A stretch of DNA of 11,234 nt. Origin: Gammaproteobacteria bacterium. Its GTDB lineage: Bacteria > Pseudomonadota > Gammaproteobacteria > Xanthomonadales > Xanthomonadaceae. This document shows, piece by piece, positions 1-7,597 of the stretch. Within the stretch, counting starts at the first letter, position 1. Every line of letters begins with the position of its first letter. The stretch covers positions 1 to 11,234 of the forward strand of contig JAUIJO010000091.1 in the NCBI GenBank assembly GCA_030431185.1, written 5' to 3'. The translations under genes and the position numbers were made by a program. The notes below the pieces were generated by a model. That model was given only the letters and a program-made list of their open reading frames with translations. It was not told the DNA's origin and did not search any database.

Positions 1-1326
<1,326 letters not shown>

Positions 1327-1343
1327 GGGTTTGATTCCCTTGA

Positions 1344-1359
1344 TCCGGCCGCAGCCGGA
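1344..1359 (-). other. small hairpin in the atpH-atpA spacer
   Basis: TCCGGC and GCCGGA form a perfect 6-bp stem around a 4-nt loop in the 51-bp spacer between atpH and atpA. On the mRNA it sits just upstream of the AAGGGA element that precedes the atpA start. It has no U-tract, so it is unlikely to terminate transcription. It could affect mRNA processing or atpA initiation, but a stem this short is common in GC-rich DNA. Confidence 0.35.
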
Positions 1360-1377
1360 GATTGCATATGAATTCGG

Positions 1378-1905
1378 TTACTGCGCGAGCGAAGTCTGCA
1401 GGCGCGCGAGCTTGCCCTTGAGCGAGCCGTCGATCACCACGTCCCCCGTGTCGATCACCGCGCCGCCCAGCAGCGAGGCGTCGACCGCCGTGCTGATCTC
1501 GACCTCGCGACCGAAGCGCTTCCTGAGCGCCGCCCTGATCGACTCCAGTTCGGACGCCGGAAGTTCGCTGGCCGCGGTGACCTTGGCCTTGACCACGCGG
1601 TCGGCCTCGGCACGCATCTCCTCGTACAGGCCGGCGATCTCCGGCAGCAGCACCAGGCGGCCGTTGTCGGCCAGGAGGGCGAGGAAGCGCTTGAACGCCT
1701 CGTCCGCCGTGTCGGACGCGAGCAGGCCCACCGCATCGGCTTCGCCGAGCTGCGGATGGCCCAGCAGCGCGTGCGCCTGCGGATGGGCGGCCACCTGCGC
1801 GGCGAACGCCAGCGCCTGCGACCATTCGGCGGTGCGACCCGCTTCCCTGGCCAGCGCGAACGCGGCGCGGGCATAGGGACGGGCGAGGGTCAGGGCCTGG
1901 GTCAT
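1378..1905 (-). CDS. atpH: F1Fo ATP synthase subunit delta
   Basis: Subunit delta (OSCP-like) caps the top of F1 and ties it to the peripheral stalk made by the two b subunits. The frame encodes 175 residues, close to the 177 of E. coli. Recognisable features are the helical N-terminal domain starting TLARPYARAAFALA, the later stretch LPEIAGLYEEM, and the C-terminal sheet with LLGGAVIDTGDVVIDGSLKGKL, typical of delta family C-termini. The ATG at 1905 follows a GGGAAGG purine run by 7-8 nt. The gene begins 16 bp after the atpF stop, so the two are probably translated together. Nothing odd is seen. Confidence 0.97.
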   Translation of the reverse strand: MTQALTLARPYARAAFALAREAGRTAEWSQALAFAAQVAAHPQAHALLGHPQLGEADAVGLLASDTADEAFKRFLALLADNGRLVLLPEIAGLYEEMRAEADRVVKAKVTAASELPASELESIRAALRKRFGREVEISTAVDASLLGGAVIDTGDVVIDGSLKGKLARLQTSLAQ

Positions 1906-1921
1906 CGCTCAGCCTTCCCGG

Positions 1922-2392
1922 TCAGATTTCCGCGGCGAGTTCGTCGAGCAGCGCCTTGTGGGCGCTGGCGTCGATCTCGCGGCGAATCAGTTTCTCGGCA
2001 CCACTCACGGCCAGCACGGACACCTGCTTGCGCAGGTCCTCGCGGGCGCGGTTGGTGGCGGCGGCGATCTCGTCCTCGGCCAGCGCCTTCTGGCGCGAAG
2101 CCTCGGCGATGGCGTCGTCCTTGGCCTGGTCGATGATCTGGTTGGCGCGCTGGTGCGCCTGCTCGATGATCTCGTTGGCCTTGGTGCGTGCCGTGCGCAG
2201 CTCGGCGTCGACCTTTTCCTGGGCCTGGGCCAGGTGCTGCTGGCTCAGGTCCGCGGCGGCGAGGCCCTCGGCGATCTTCTTCTGGCGCTCCTCGATGGCA
2301 CTGAGCAGCGGCGGCCAGATCTTGGTCGCGATGATCCAGATCAGGGCGGCGAACGCCAGGGCCTGGGCAAATAGGGTCAGGTTGATGCTCAT
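1922..2392 (-). CDS. atpF: F1Fo ATP synthase subunit b
   Basis: Subunit b is the peripheral-stalk stator: one N-terminal membrane helix followed by a long amphipathic helix that dimerises and contacts delta. The start at 2392 gives 156 residues, the exact length of E. coli b. Residues about 5-25 are the membrane span ending in the conserved WPPLL; residues about 30-120 are charged, Ala/Glu/Lys/Gln-rich coiled coil (RQKKIAEGLAAADLSQQ); the C-terminus LAVSGAEKLIRREID matches the family. The same frame stays open up to 2476, but that 28-residue extension is Pro/Gly/Ser-rich, lies before the membrane helix and runs through two hairpins, so I exclude it. The ribosome binding site before 2392 is poor (AGAG at most), consistent with low b output relative to c. 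Confidence 0.96.
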   Translation of the reverse strand: MSINLTLFAQALAFAALIWIIATKIWPPLLSAIEERQKKIAEGLAAADLSQQHLAQAQEKVDAELRTARTKANEIIEQAHQRANQIIDQAKDDAIAEASRQKALAEDEIAAATNRAREDLRKQVSVLAVSGAEKLIRREIDASAHKALLDELAAEI

Positions 2393-2423
2393 ACGTAAGG
2401 CTCTGCCAGATGGTGATGGGCCA

Positions 2424-2443
2424 TCGGCACCCGCGGGTGCCGA
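2424..2443 (-). repeat. perfect 20-bp palindrome in the atpE-atpF spacer
   Basis: TCGGCACCCGCGGGTGCCGA is its own reverse complement across all 20 bases. As RNA it would fold into an 8-bp GC-rich stem with a CGCG loop, between atpE and atpF. No U-tract follows, so it is a poor terminator. A role as a block to 3' exonucleases that protects the atpE message, or as a REP-like dispersed repeat, is inference. Confidence 0.7.
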
Positions 2444-2460
2444 CCCTTCATCCCCACGAC

Positions 2461-2478
2461 GGGTGGCCGGGGCCACCC
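2461..2478 (-). repeat. second inverted repeat in the atpE-atpF spacer
   Basis: GGGTGGCC and GGCCACCC face each other with 2 bases between, giving a practical 7-bp stem with a 4-nt loop. It is the first hairpin met after the atpE stop, followed 17 bp later by the 20-bp palindrome. Short flanking matches (GATGGG at 2415-2420 and CCCATC at 2476-2481) could close both hairpins into one larger structure, though the second overlaps this stem. Confidence 0.65.
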
Positions 2479-2499
2479 ATCGCGACGCTCAACCGGTGA

Positions 2500-2796
2500 T
2501 TAGCCGGCGACCTTTGCGGCCTCGGCCAGCAGCGCGGAAGCCATCGGGTTGGCGAAGGCCAGCAGCAGGCCGACGGCGACGCTGATGATGAACGCGGCGT
2601 CGATCAGGCCGGCGGTGATGAACATGCGGACCTGCAGCACCGGGATCAGCTCGGGCTGGCGGGCGGCGGACTCGAGGAACTTGCCGGCCATGATCGCCAG
2701 GCCAAGGCCTGCACCCAGGGCGGCCAGGCCGATCATGATGCCGACGGCCAGCGCGGTGGACGACTGGACCTGAGCGAGGTGGGCAAGAATTTCCAT
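2500..2796 (-). CDS. atpE: F1Fo ATP synthase subunit c
   Basis: Subunit c forms the proton-driven rotor ring. The 98-residue protein is two membrane helices joined by a polar loop. Helix 1 holds the Gly/Ala-rich stretch ALGAGLGLAIMAG; the loop carries the hallmark Arg-Gln-Pro at residues 46-48; helix 2 holds the proton-binding carboxylate D66 in AGLIDAAF, equivalent to D61 of E. coli. An aspartate here without the known sodium-binding polar set suggests proton coupling. It is longer than E. coli c (79 residues), with extra residues at both ends. The start at 2796 is set by a GGAG box 6 nt upstream. It sits between atpB (62-bp gap) and atpF (107-bp gap with two hairpins). Confidence 0.98.
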   Translation of the reverse strand: MEILAHLAQVQSSTALAVGIMIGLAALGAGLGLAIMAGKFLESAARQPELIPVLQVRMFITAGLIDAAFIISVAVGLLLAFANPMASALLAEAAKVAG

Positions 2797-2858
2797 GGTT
2801 ATCTCCGAACGTAAGTGGTGGTGCTAGAAGGAAGGGTAAAGCGAAAGGGGTGGTGCGA
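2797..2858 (-). promoter_or_regulatory. atpE translation initiation region, G-poor leader with strong RBS
   Basis: The 62 nt between the atpB stop and the atpE start, read as mRNA, contain only 7 G residues and are mostly C, U and A, so little base pairing is possible. GGAG (complement of 2803-2806) lies 6 nt before the ATG. E. coli atpE is known to have an unstructured enhancing leader that raises c-subunit synthesis; the same role here is inference from composition and position. Confidence 0.6.
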
Positions 2859-3656
2859 TCAGTGAGCGTCTTCCGACAGGCTCAGGTACACGATGGACAG
2901 CATCATGAAGATGAACGCCTGCAGCGGGATCACCAGCAGGTGGAACAGCATCCAGGCGAAGCCGAATGCGCCGCCCGCGAAGGCGCCCAGGATGCCGGCG
3001 CCGCCGAGCACCCAGATGAGCAGGAAGACGATCTCGCCGCCGAACATGTTGCCGAACAGTCGCATCGCCAGCGAGATCGGCTTGCTCACCCACTCGACGA
3101 TGTTCAGGATCAGGTTGAACGGCATCATCCACTTGCCGAACGGCGCGGTCAGGAACTCCTTGGTGAAGCCGCCGAAGCCCTTGGCGCGGATCGCGAAGAA
3201 CAGCATCAGGAAGAACACGCTGATGGACATGCCCAGGGTCGCGTTGACGTCCGCGGTGGGCACCGGCTTCCAGTAATGCACGCCCATCAGTTCGAGGGGC
3301 TTGGCGATGAAGTCTGCCGGGATCATCTTCAGCAGGTTCATCATGAGGATCCAGAAGAACAAGGTGATCGCAATCGGCGTCACCAGCTTGCTCGGACCGT
3401 GGTAGGTGTCGCGCGCCTGCTTGTCGACGAACTCCAGGCAGATCTCGACGAAGGCCTGCCACTTGCCGGGCACGCCCGGGGTCGCCTTGCGGGTCGCGGT
3501 CCAGAACGCGACCACGATCAGCAGGCCCATCAGGACCGCGGAAACGAGGGTGTCCACGTTGAGGGTCCAGAAACCGCCCTCTCCGACCGACGCCGTCAGG
3601 TTCTGGAGGTGGTGTTGGATGTACCCGGTGGGAGTCAGTTCCGCCTCGCCCGCCAT
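2859..3656 (-). CDS. atpB: F1Fo ATP synthase subunit a
   Basis: Subunit a is the membrane stator that provides the two proton half-channels facing the c ring. The 265-residue protein has several membrane segments (about 36-55, 93-112, 142-157, 207-227, 231-256). The essential arginine is R199 in SLAMRLFGNMFGGE, equivalent to R210 of E. coli; the following GGEIVF segment and the C-terminal QAFIFMMLSIVYLS are family signatures. The start at 3656 follows an AGGA box a few bases upstream. It lies 34 bp after the atpI stop and 62 bp before atpE. Nothing is missing or unusual. Confidence 0.98.
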   Translation of the reverse strand: MAGEAELTPTGYIQHHLQNLTASVGEGGFWTLNVDTLVSAVLMGLLIVVAFWTATRKATPGVPGKWQAFVEICLEFVDKQARDTYHGPSKLVTPIAITLFFWILMMNLLKMIPADFIAKPLELMGVHYWKPVPTADVNATLGMSISVFFLMLFFAIRAKGFGGFTKEFLTAPFGKWMMPFNLILNIVEWVSKPISLAMRLFGNMFGGEIVFLLIWVLGGAGILGAFAGGAFGFAWMLFHLLVIPLQAFIFMMLSIVYLSLSEDAH

Positions 3657-3690
3657 GTGTCCTGGATCCTGATATCTAGAAAGTGATTGA

Positions 3691-4071
3691 TCAACGCCGG
3701 GTCATGGCGTACATCTGCACGGCGAGGCTCATGACCATCCCCAGCAGCAATGGAAGCGGCGGCAAGCGCCAGACCGCCAGACCCAACAACAGCAACGCAC
3801 ACACCACCACCCACTTGACCGCCGCGCCGATGAACCACCGCAGCAGCACCGCACCCGCGGGCTGTATGCCGCCGCCGACCATCAGCCGCGCCGCGACCAC
3901 GCCCCCCAACAGCATCGCAAGCCCGCCGACAAGCGCCGACACTGCGTGCGGAATGCCCTGGAGCAGGAAGGCCAGCGCCAGCAAGACTGCCGCTCCGGCT
4001 TGCCAGGCAAGCGTTTTACGCGCCAGGCGTTGACCTGCTTTCAGGGGATCGTACACGCGGGACTCGATCAC
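3691..4071 (-). CDS. atpI: F1Fo ATP synthase assembly protein I
   Basis: AtpI is a small membrane protein at the head of atp operons that aids c-ring assembly; it is not part of the finished enzyme. From the GTG at 4071 the protein has 126 residues, matching the E. coli length, with four predicted membrane helices (about 21-40, 43-63, 72-100, 103-122). LARKTLAWQ near the N-terminus matches the VARKLLLVQ region of E. coli AtpI. The frame stays open further: ATG at 4191 (166 residues, AAAGGG 3 nt upstream) and TTG at 4236 are possible. I prefer the GTG at 4071, or the GTG at 4056, because a good promoter at 4103-4131 would start transcription near 4096, downstream of those longer starts. Sequence is less conserved than for other atp genes, which is normal for AtpI. 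Gene identity is fairly sure; the start is not. Confidence 0.82.
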   Translation of the reverse strand: MIESRVYDPLKAGQRLARKTLAWQAGAAVLLALAFLLQGIPHAVSALVGGLAMLLGGVVAARLMVGGGIQPAGAVLLRWFIGAAVKWVVVCALLLLGLAVWRLPPLPLLLGMVMSLAVQMYAMTRR

Positions 4072-4102
4072 GTTGGATAAAACCGCCCGGGTGAGCCGCA
4101 AA

Positions 4103-4131
4103 AGTATAGAGTGCGGAGGCTTCCGCGGCAA
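4103..4131 (-). promoter_or_regulatory. candidate sigma70 promoter of the atp operon
   Basis: On the minus strand, TTGCCG (complement of 4126-4131) and TATACT (complement of 4103-4108) are separated by exactly 17 bp. They match the -35 and -10 consensus at 4 of 6 and 5 of 6 bases. The predicted transcript starts near 4096, 25-40 nt before the GTG starts of atpI. It is the best promoter-like match I found upstream of the operon by eye. Confidence 0.6.
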
Positions 4132-4237
4132 CCGCCACAAGTCGTCGTCCTGGAAGCCTGGCGCCGGTTCGACCGCCGCGTCGGATGCCATGGACCCTTT
4201 GAATCCATTGGAGTTTCCGGCCCGCGCCTGCCGCAAT

Positions 4238-4252
4238 CAATAACAATTCCCA
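4238..4252 (-). promoter_or_regulatory. possible Fur-like box in an AT-rich island
   Basis: Read on the minus strand, TGGGAATTGTTATTG matches the 7-1-7 Fur pattern TGATAATNATTATCA at 9 of 14 informative positions. The surrounding CAAT repeats also contain an exact WATCAA half of an IHF site, but the TTR half is displaced. It lies about 140 bp upstream of the candidate atp promoter start point, far for direct repression. Weak evidence only. Confidence 0.25.
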
Positions 4253-4267
4253 TTAACAGGCACGAGA

Positions 4268-4282
4268 AATGTCCCAGACATT
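4268..4282. promoter_or_regulatory. 15-bp operator-like dyad AATGTC-CCA-GACATT
   Basis: Two perfect 6-bp inverted half-sites are separated by 3 bp. The element is balanced in composition, unlike the GC-only palindromes elsewhere in the window, and lies beside the AT-rich island upstream of atpI. The size fits a dimeric regulator site. I do not recognise the regulator. Confidence 0.3.
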
Positions 4283-4519
4283 CAGCTTCGCGGCGGCGCA
4301 CCCCCGCGTGGCGTCTCGGTCGGCCATCCGATGGCCCGCAACCTGCCCGGCGGCGGTGCCGTGGCCCGGGTCGAGCCGGCCAGCAGCCGCTTCGTTGGCC
4401 ACCCGCCTGGCGGGCTGGGCCCTCCCGGTGAACTTCCGCGGCCGCGGCGTGTCGAAACCTTCGAGCAGCCCCGCCTTCCATTTCCTCGTCAAGGGCCCAC
4501 GGGCGCGGTCGGCTCGAAC

Positions 4520-4549
4520 AACGAAGCCCCGGCATGCCGGGGCTTCGTT
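4520..4549 (-). terminator. intrinsic terminator after lpdA (30-bp perfect palindrome)
   Basis: All 30 bases from 4520 to 4549 form a perfect palindrome centred on GCATGC, with CGAAGCCCC in the left arm and GGGGCTTCG in the right. The minus-strand transcript ends the stem in GUU and continues GUUCG, a short U-rich tail. It lies 45 bp after the lpdA stop and is the likely end of the aceF-lpdA operon. Being symmetric, it could act in both directions. Confidence 0.75.
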
Positions 4550-4560
4550 CCAACCGGGTC

Positions 4561-4580
4561 CCGGGATCGCGCGATCCCGG
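4561..4580 (-). repeat. perfect 20-bp palindrome just after the lpdA stop
   Basis: CCGGGATCGCGCGATCCCGG is fully self-complementary and begins 13 bp after the lpdA stop codon, 11 bp before the terminator palindrome. It has no U-tract. It may stabilise the 3' end of the message or act with the following hairpin; this is inference. Confidence 0.55.
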
Positions 4581-4593
4581 CCGCCTTGCGCGC

Positions 4594-6408
4594 CTACTTC
4601 TTGCGCTTGGGCAGGTAGAGGTCGGTGATGGTGCCTTCGTAGACCTCCGCCGCCATCGCCACGCTCTCGCTGAGGGTCGGGTGCGGGTGGATGGTGTGGC
4701 CGATGTCGGCCGCCTCGCAGCCCATTTCGATGGCCAGTGCCAGCTCGCTGATCAGGTCGCCGGCGTGGACGCCGACGATGCCCGCGCCGATCACGCGATG
4801 CGTGGCCTCGTCGAACACGAGCTTGGTGAAGCCTTCGCCGCGGCCGATGCCGACGGCGCGCGCCGAGGCGACCCAGGGGAACTTGCCGACGCCGACCTTG
4901 AGGCCCTTCTCCCTCGCCTCGTTCTCGGTGACGCCGACCCAGGCGATCTCCGGATCGGTATAGGCCACCGAAGGCACGACGCGCGCCACCCACTCCTTCT
5001 TCTCGCCCGCCGCGACCTCGGCCGCGAGCTTGCCTTCGTGCGTGGCCTTGTGCGCCAGCATCGGCTGGCCCACCAGGTCGCCGATGGCGAAGATGTGCGG
5101 CACGTTGGTGCGCATCTGGCGGTCGACCGGGATGAAGCCGCGCTCGCCGACCTGCACGCCCGCCTTGTCCGCGTCGAGCTTGCCGCCATTGGGCGACCGC
5201 CCCACCGCGACCAGCACGCGATCGAACGTGCCGGACTCGATCGCCGGCGACTGGCCCTCCACCGCGCTTTCGAACCCGACCGTGATGCCTTTCTTGCCGG
5301 CCTTGACGTCGGCGGCCTTCGTCTTCAGGTGGACCGTCACGCCCTGCTTCTTCAAGCGGTCCGCGAGCGGCTTGACCAGGTCCTTGTCGGCCCCGGGCAT
5401 CAGCTGGTCCATGAACTCGACCACGGTGACTTCGCTGCCGAGCGCGCGGTACACCGTCGCCATCTCCAGGCCGATGATGCCGCCGCCCACGACGAGCAGC
5501 GTCTTCGGGACATCGGCCAGCTCCAGCGCGTCGGTCGAGTCCATCACCCGGGGGTCGTCCCAGGGGAAGTTCGGCAACTTCACCGCCTGCGAGCCCGCGG
5601 CGATGATGCACTGCTCGAAGCGCAGCACCTGCGTCTTGCCGCCTTCGCCCGCGATCTCGAGTTCGTTGGCGGAAATGAACCTGCCGACACCCTGGACGGT
5701 GCGGACCTTGCGCTGCCTGGCCATGCCGGCCAGGCCCTTGGTGAACTGGGCCACCACCTTGTCCTGCTTGAAGTCACGCAGGGTGTCGAGGTTGATCCTG
5801 GGCTTCCCGAAATCGATGCCGATCTCGTGGACATGCGCGGCCTCCTCGATCACCGCCGCCGCGTGCAGCAGTGCCTTGGACGGGATGCAGCCCACGTTGA
5901 GGCAGACGCCGCCCAGGCTGGAATAGCGCTCGACCAGGACGGTATCCAGGCCGAGGTCGGCGGCACGGAACGCCGCGGTGTAGCCGCCCGGGCCGGAGCC
6001 CAGAACGACGATGCGGGATTCGATGTCGGCCTGGCGACCGCTCGACGCGGCGGCCTGGGGTGCCTCGACGGCAGGCGCGTCGCTGGATCCGGTCGACGCC
6101 GACGCCGACGGCGGCGCGGGGGCCGCGGCCTTGTCGTCCGCCGCGTCCGCGTCGCCGCCCGCGCTTCCCTCGGCCTCGAGGACGGCGATGACCGCGCCCT
6201 CGGCGACGGTGTCCCCCAGCTCGACCCTGAGCGCCTTGACCACGCCGGCGGCCGGCGATGGCACCTCCATCGTGGCCTTGTCCGACTCCAGCGTGACCAG
6301 CCCCTGGTCGGCGACGACCCGGTCGCCCACGGCAACCAGCAGTTCGATCACCGGCACGCCGTCGTAGTCGCCGATATCGGGGACCTTCACTTCGATTTCT
6401 GTTGCCAT
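4594..6408 (-). CDS. lpdA: dihydrolipoamide dehydrogenase (E3) with N-terminal lipoyl domain
   Basis: E3 reoxidises the dihydrolipoyl groups of E2 with FAD and NAD+ in the pyruvate dehydrogenase complex. The 604-residue protein is longer than plain E3 (about 475) because of a lipoyl domain at 1-80 with lipoyl lysine K44 (ESDKATMEVP) and an Ala/Pro/Ser/Asp linker at about 80-125. Then come the FAD motif GSGPGG at 137-142, redox-active C169 and C174 (GGVCLNVGCIPSK), the NAD motif GGGIIG at 308-313, AIGD at 441-444, and the catalytic His-Glu pair H576 and E581 (HPHPTLSES). Lipoyl-E3 fusions are known in other Proteobacteria, so the fusion is not new. A GGAG box lies 9 nt before the ATG. It is the last gene of the operon, 27 bp after the channel gene, followed by tandem hairpins. 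Pyruvate rather than oxoglutarate complex is inferred from the aceF linkage. Confidence 0.97.
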   Translation of the reverse strand: MATEIEVKVPDIGDYDGVPVIELLVAVGDRVVADQGLVTLESDKATMEVPSPAAGVVKALRVELGDTVAEGAVIAVLEAEGSAGGDADAADDKAAAPAPPSASASTGSSDAPAVEAPQAAASSGRQADIESRIVVLGSGPGGYTAAFRAADLGLDTVLVERYSSLGGVCLNVGCIPSKALLHAAAVIEEAAHVHEIGIDFGKPRINLDTLRDFKQDKVVAQFTKGLAGMARQRKVRTVQGVGRFISANELEIAGEGGKTQVLRFEQCIIAAGSQAVKLPNFPWDDPRVMDSTDALELADVPKTLLVVGGGIIGLEMATVYRALGSEVTVVEFMDQLMPGADKDLVKPLADRLKKQGVTVHLKTKAADVKAGKKGITVGFESAVEGQSPAIESGTFDRVLVAVGRSPNGGKLDADKAGVQVGERGFIPVDRQMRTNVPHIFAIGDLVGQPMLAHKATHEGKLAAEVAAGEKKEWVARVVPSVAYTDPEIAWVGVTENEAREKGLKVGVGKFPWVASARAVGIGRGEGFTKLVFDEATHRVIGAGIVGVHAGDLISELALAIEMGCEAADIGHTIHPHPTLSESVAMAAEVYEGTITDLYLPKRKK

Positions 6409-6435
6409 TGCGGGGCTCTCCAGTCTGGCGCGCGC

Positions 6436-7593
6436 TCAGGGTTCGCGCGCGTCGTTGTCCGTTGTGTGCTTGTCTTCGCGATCGGCGGGGCCGGCCAGTT
6501 CCGCGCCCCCCTGCTGCACGTCCAAGGTGGCATCGTTGGACGACAGCGCCTGTTTCTCTTCGTGCGCCAGGCTCGGCGCTCCGGGCGCCTCGACCGGCAC
6601 GTCGGCGTCCGGCGGGTTGCGACGGAACGCCGACAGCGCGGCGTCGCCCTGTTGGCCGAACATGCTGCGGACGTGCAGGTCCCGTTGCGGGAACGGGATC
6701 TCGATGCCATGCGTCGACAAGGCCGTCTCCAGCGCCCACAGGTAGGCGGCCTTGACGGTGGCCGGTCGCTTGGTGGCCTCGGCGGTCAGCCAGGTCACCA
6801 GTTCGAAGTTGAGGCTGCTGTCGCCGAACTCGACGAGCCAGACCTGGGGCTTGCGCGCGCCCTCCAGCGCCAGGGTGAAGGGCACTTCCGCGGCGGCTTC
6901 CAGCGCGGCCTTCTTCACGAGTTCCTTGTCGGTGCCATAGGCCACCCCGAACGGCACGCGGATGCGCCGCGACACGTCGCGATAGGTCCAGTTGACCACC
7001 CGTCCGCTGACGAATTCGGAGTTGGGCACCAGGATGTCGATGTTGTCGTTGGTGACGATGCGGGTGGCGCGGATCTGGATCGAATGCACTTCACCGTGCA
7101 CGCCGGATTCCAGCTCGACGAAGTCGCCGACCTTGAGCGAGCGGTCGAACAGCAGGATCAGGCCGGAGATGAAATTGTTGAAGATCGCCTGCAGGCCGAA
7201 GCCCAGGCCGACGCCGATCGCGCCGGCGAACACGGTGAACTTGGCGACCGGGATGCCGATGAACTCCAGTGCCAGCAGCAGGCCGATGCCGATGAAGGCA
7301 TAGTGCACCACGCGCGACAGGGTGTAGATCGCCGCGCGGTTGGCGTTGGGCTGGCGCTCGCCGTAGCGGTTCAGCGCGCGCCGCAGCAGCGCCGACAGGA
7401 AGATCGTGAGCAGGACCGCGATGATGGCGGCGAGCACGCCGCCGACGGTGACGTTGACGCCGGAGAACTGCAGCAGGGTGTGGTCGAGGAAGGGCTGCAG
7501 CCCGTCGACGCCCCTGCGTGCCGCCTCGTCCGCGGCGTCCAGGACGCTGTCGCCCGCACGCTGGAGACTCCCACTGGCGGATTCAGCGGCCAT
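6436..7593 (-). CDS. MscS-family mechanosensitive ion channel
   Basis: Small-conductance mechanosensitive channels open under membrane tension to release solutes on hypo-osmotic shock. The 385-residue protein has three predicted membrane helices (about 48-71, 88-113, 115-148). The third is the Gly/Ala-rich pore helix (GAIGVGLGFGLQAIFNNF) with the usual FDRSLKVGDFVEL after it, the start of the cytoplasmic beta domain, then VPNSEF and VVNWT (189-203), and an alpha/beta domain to about 308. Residues about 310-385 form an acidic, Ala/Pro/Asp/Glu-rich tail that looks disordered and is absent from E. coli MscS (286 residues). It starts 4 bp after the upstream gene's stop and ends 27 bp before lpdA, so it is co-transcribed with E2 and E3. 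Transport of some other ligand cannot be excluded; the fold assignment is firm. Confidence 0.93.
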   Translation of the reverse strand: MAAESASGSLQRAGDSVLDAADEAARRGVDGLQPFLDHTLLQFSGVNVTVGGVLAAIIAVLLTIFLSALLRRALNRYGERQPNANRAAIYTLSRVVHYAFIGIGLLLALEFIGIPVAKFTVFAGAIGVGLGFGLQAIFNNFISGLILLFDRSLKVGDFVELESGVHGEVHSIQIRATRIVTNDNIDILVPNSEFVSGRVVNWTYRDVSRRIRVPFGVAYGTDKELVKKAALEAAAEVPFTLALEGARKPQVWLVEFGDSSLNFELVTWLTAEATKRPATVKAAYLWALETALSTHGIEIPFPQRDLHVRSMFGQQGDAALSAFRRNPPDADVPVEAPGAPSLAHEEKQALSSNDATLDVQQGGAELAGPADREDKHTTDNDAREP

Positions 7594-7597
7594 CGAT

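Larger units (their letters stand above)
4192..4519. other. gene-free region between the lpdA terminator and the atp operon
   Basis: No frame here looks like a real protein: the open frames on both strands are Arg/Pro/Ala-rich and run through the terminator or the atp promoter. About 4234-4256 is an AT-rich island (17 of 23 bases A or T) in otherwise very GC-rich DNA; it contains the Fur-like sequence, and a 15-bp dyad follows at 4268-4282. The remaining 240 bp (4283-4519) are GC-rich with no structure I can name. If atpI starts at 4071, the gene-free stretch extends to 4072. Confidence 0.55.

Noticed and set aside
2393..2476. N-terminal extension of atpF to an upstream start at 2476
   Set aside because: The extra 28 residues are Pro/Gly/Ser-rich, precede the membrane helix, and are encoded by hairpin DNA. 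The start at 2392 gives the standard 156-residue b subunit.
3664..3693. Four restriction-like palindromes in 30 bp (GGATCC, GATATC, TCTAGA, TGATCA), resembling a cloning linker
   Set aside because: They lie in the natural atpI-atpB spacer, overlap the atpI stop codon and sit beside an ordinary atpB ribosome binding site. No vector sequence flanks them, so coincidence is the simplest reading.
3687..3694. TTGATCAA as a possible FNR/CRP-type site
   Set aside because: FNR half-sites need a 4-bp spacer, which is absent, and the element sits at the 3' end of atpI with no promoter nearby.
4068..4553. A 161-codon minus-strand frame between lpdA and atpI, with an internal ATG preceded by GAGG
   Set aside because: It is Arg-rich, begins inside the lpdA terminator, overlaps the atp promoter and the start of atpI, and its purine box is only 2 nt from the internal ATG.
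4269..4628. A 119-codon plus-strand frame starting ATG at 4269
   Set aside because: It reads through the terminator palindrome and into the antisense of lpdA, with Ala/Pro/Arg/Ser-rich sequence and no ribosome binding site.
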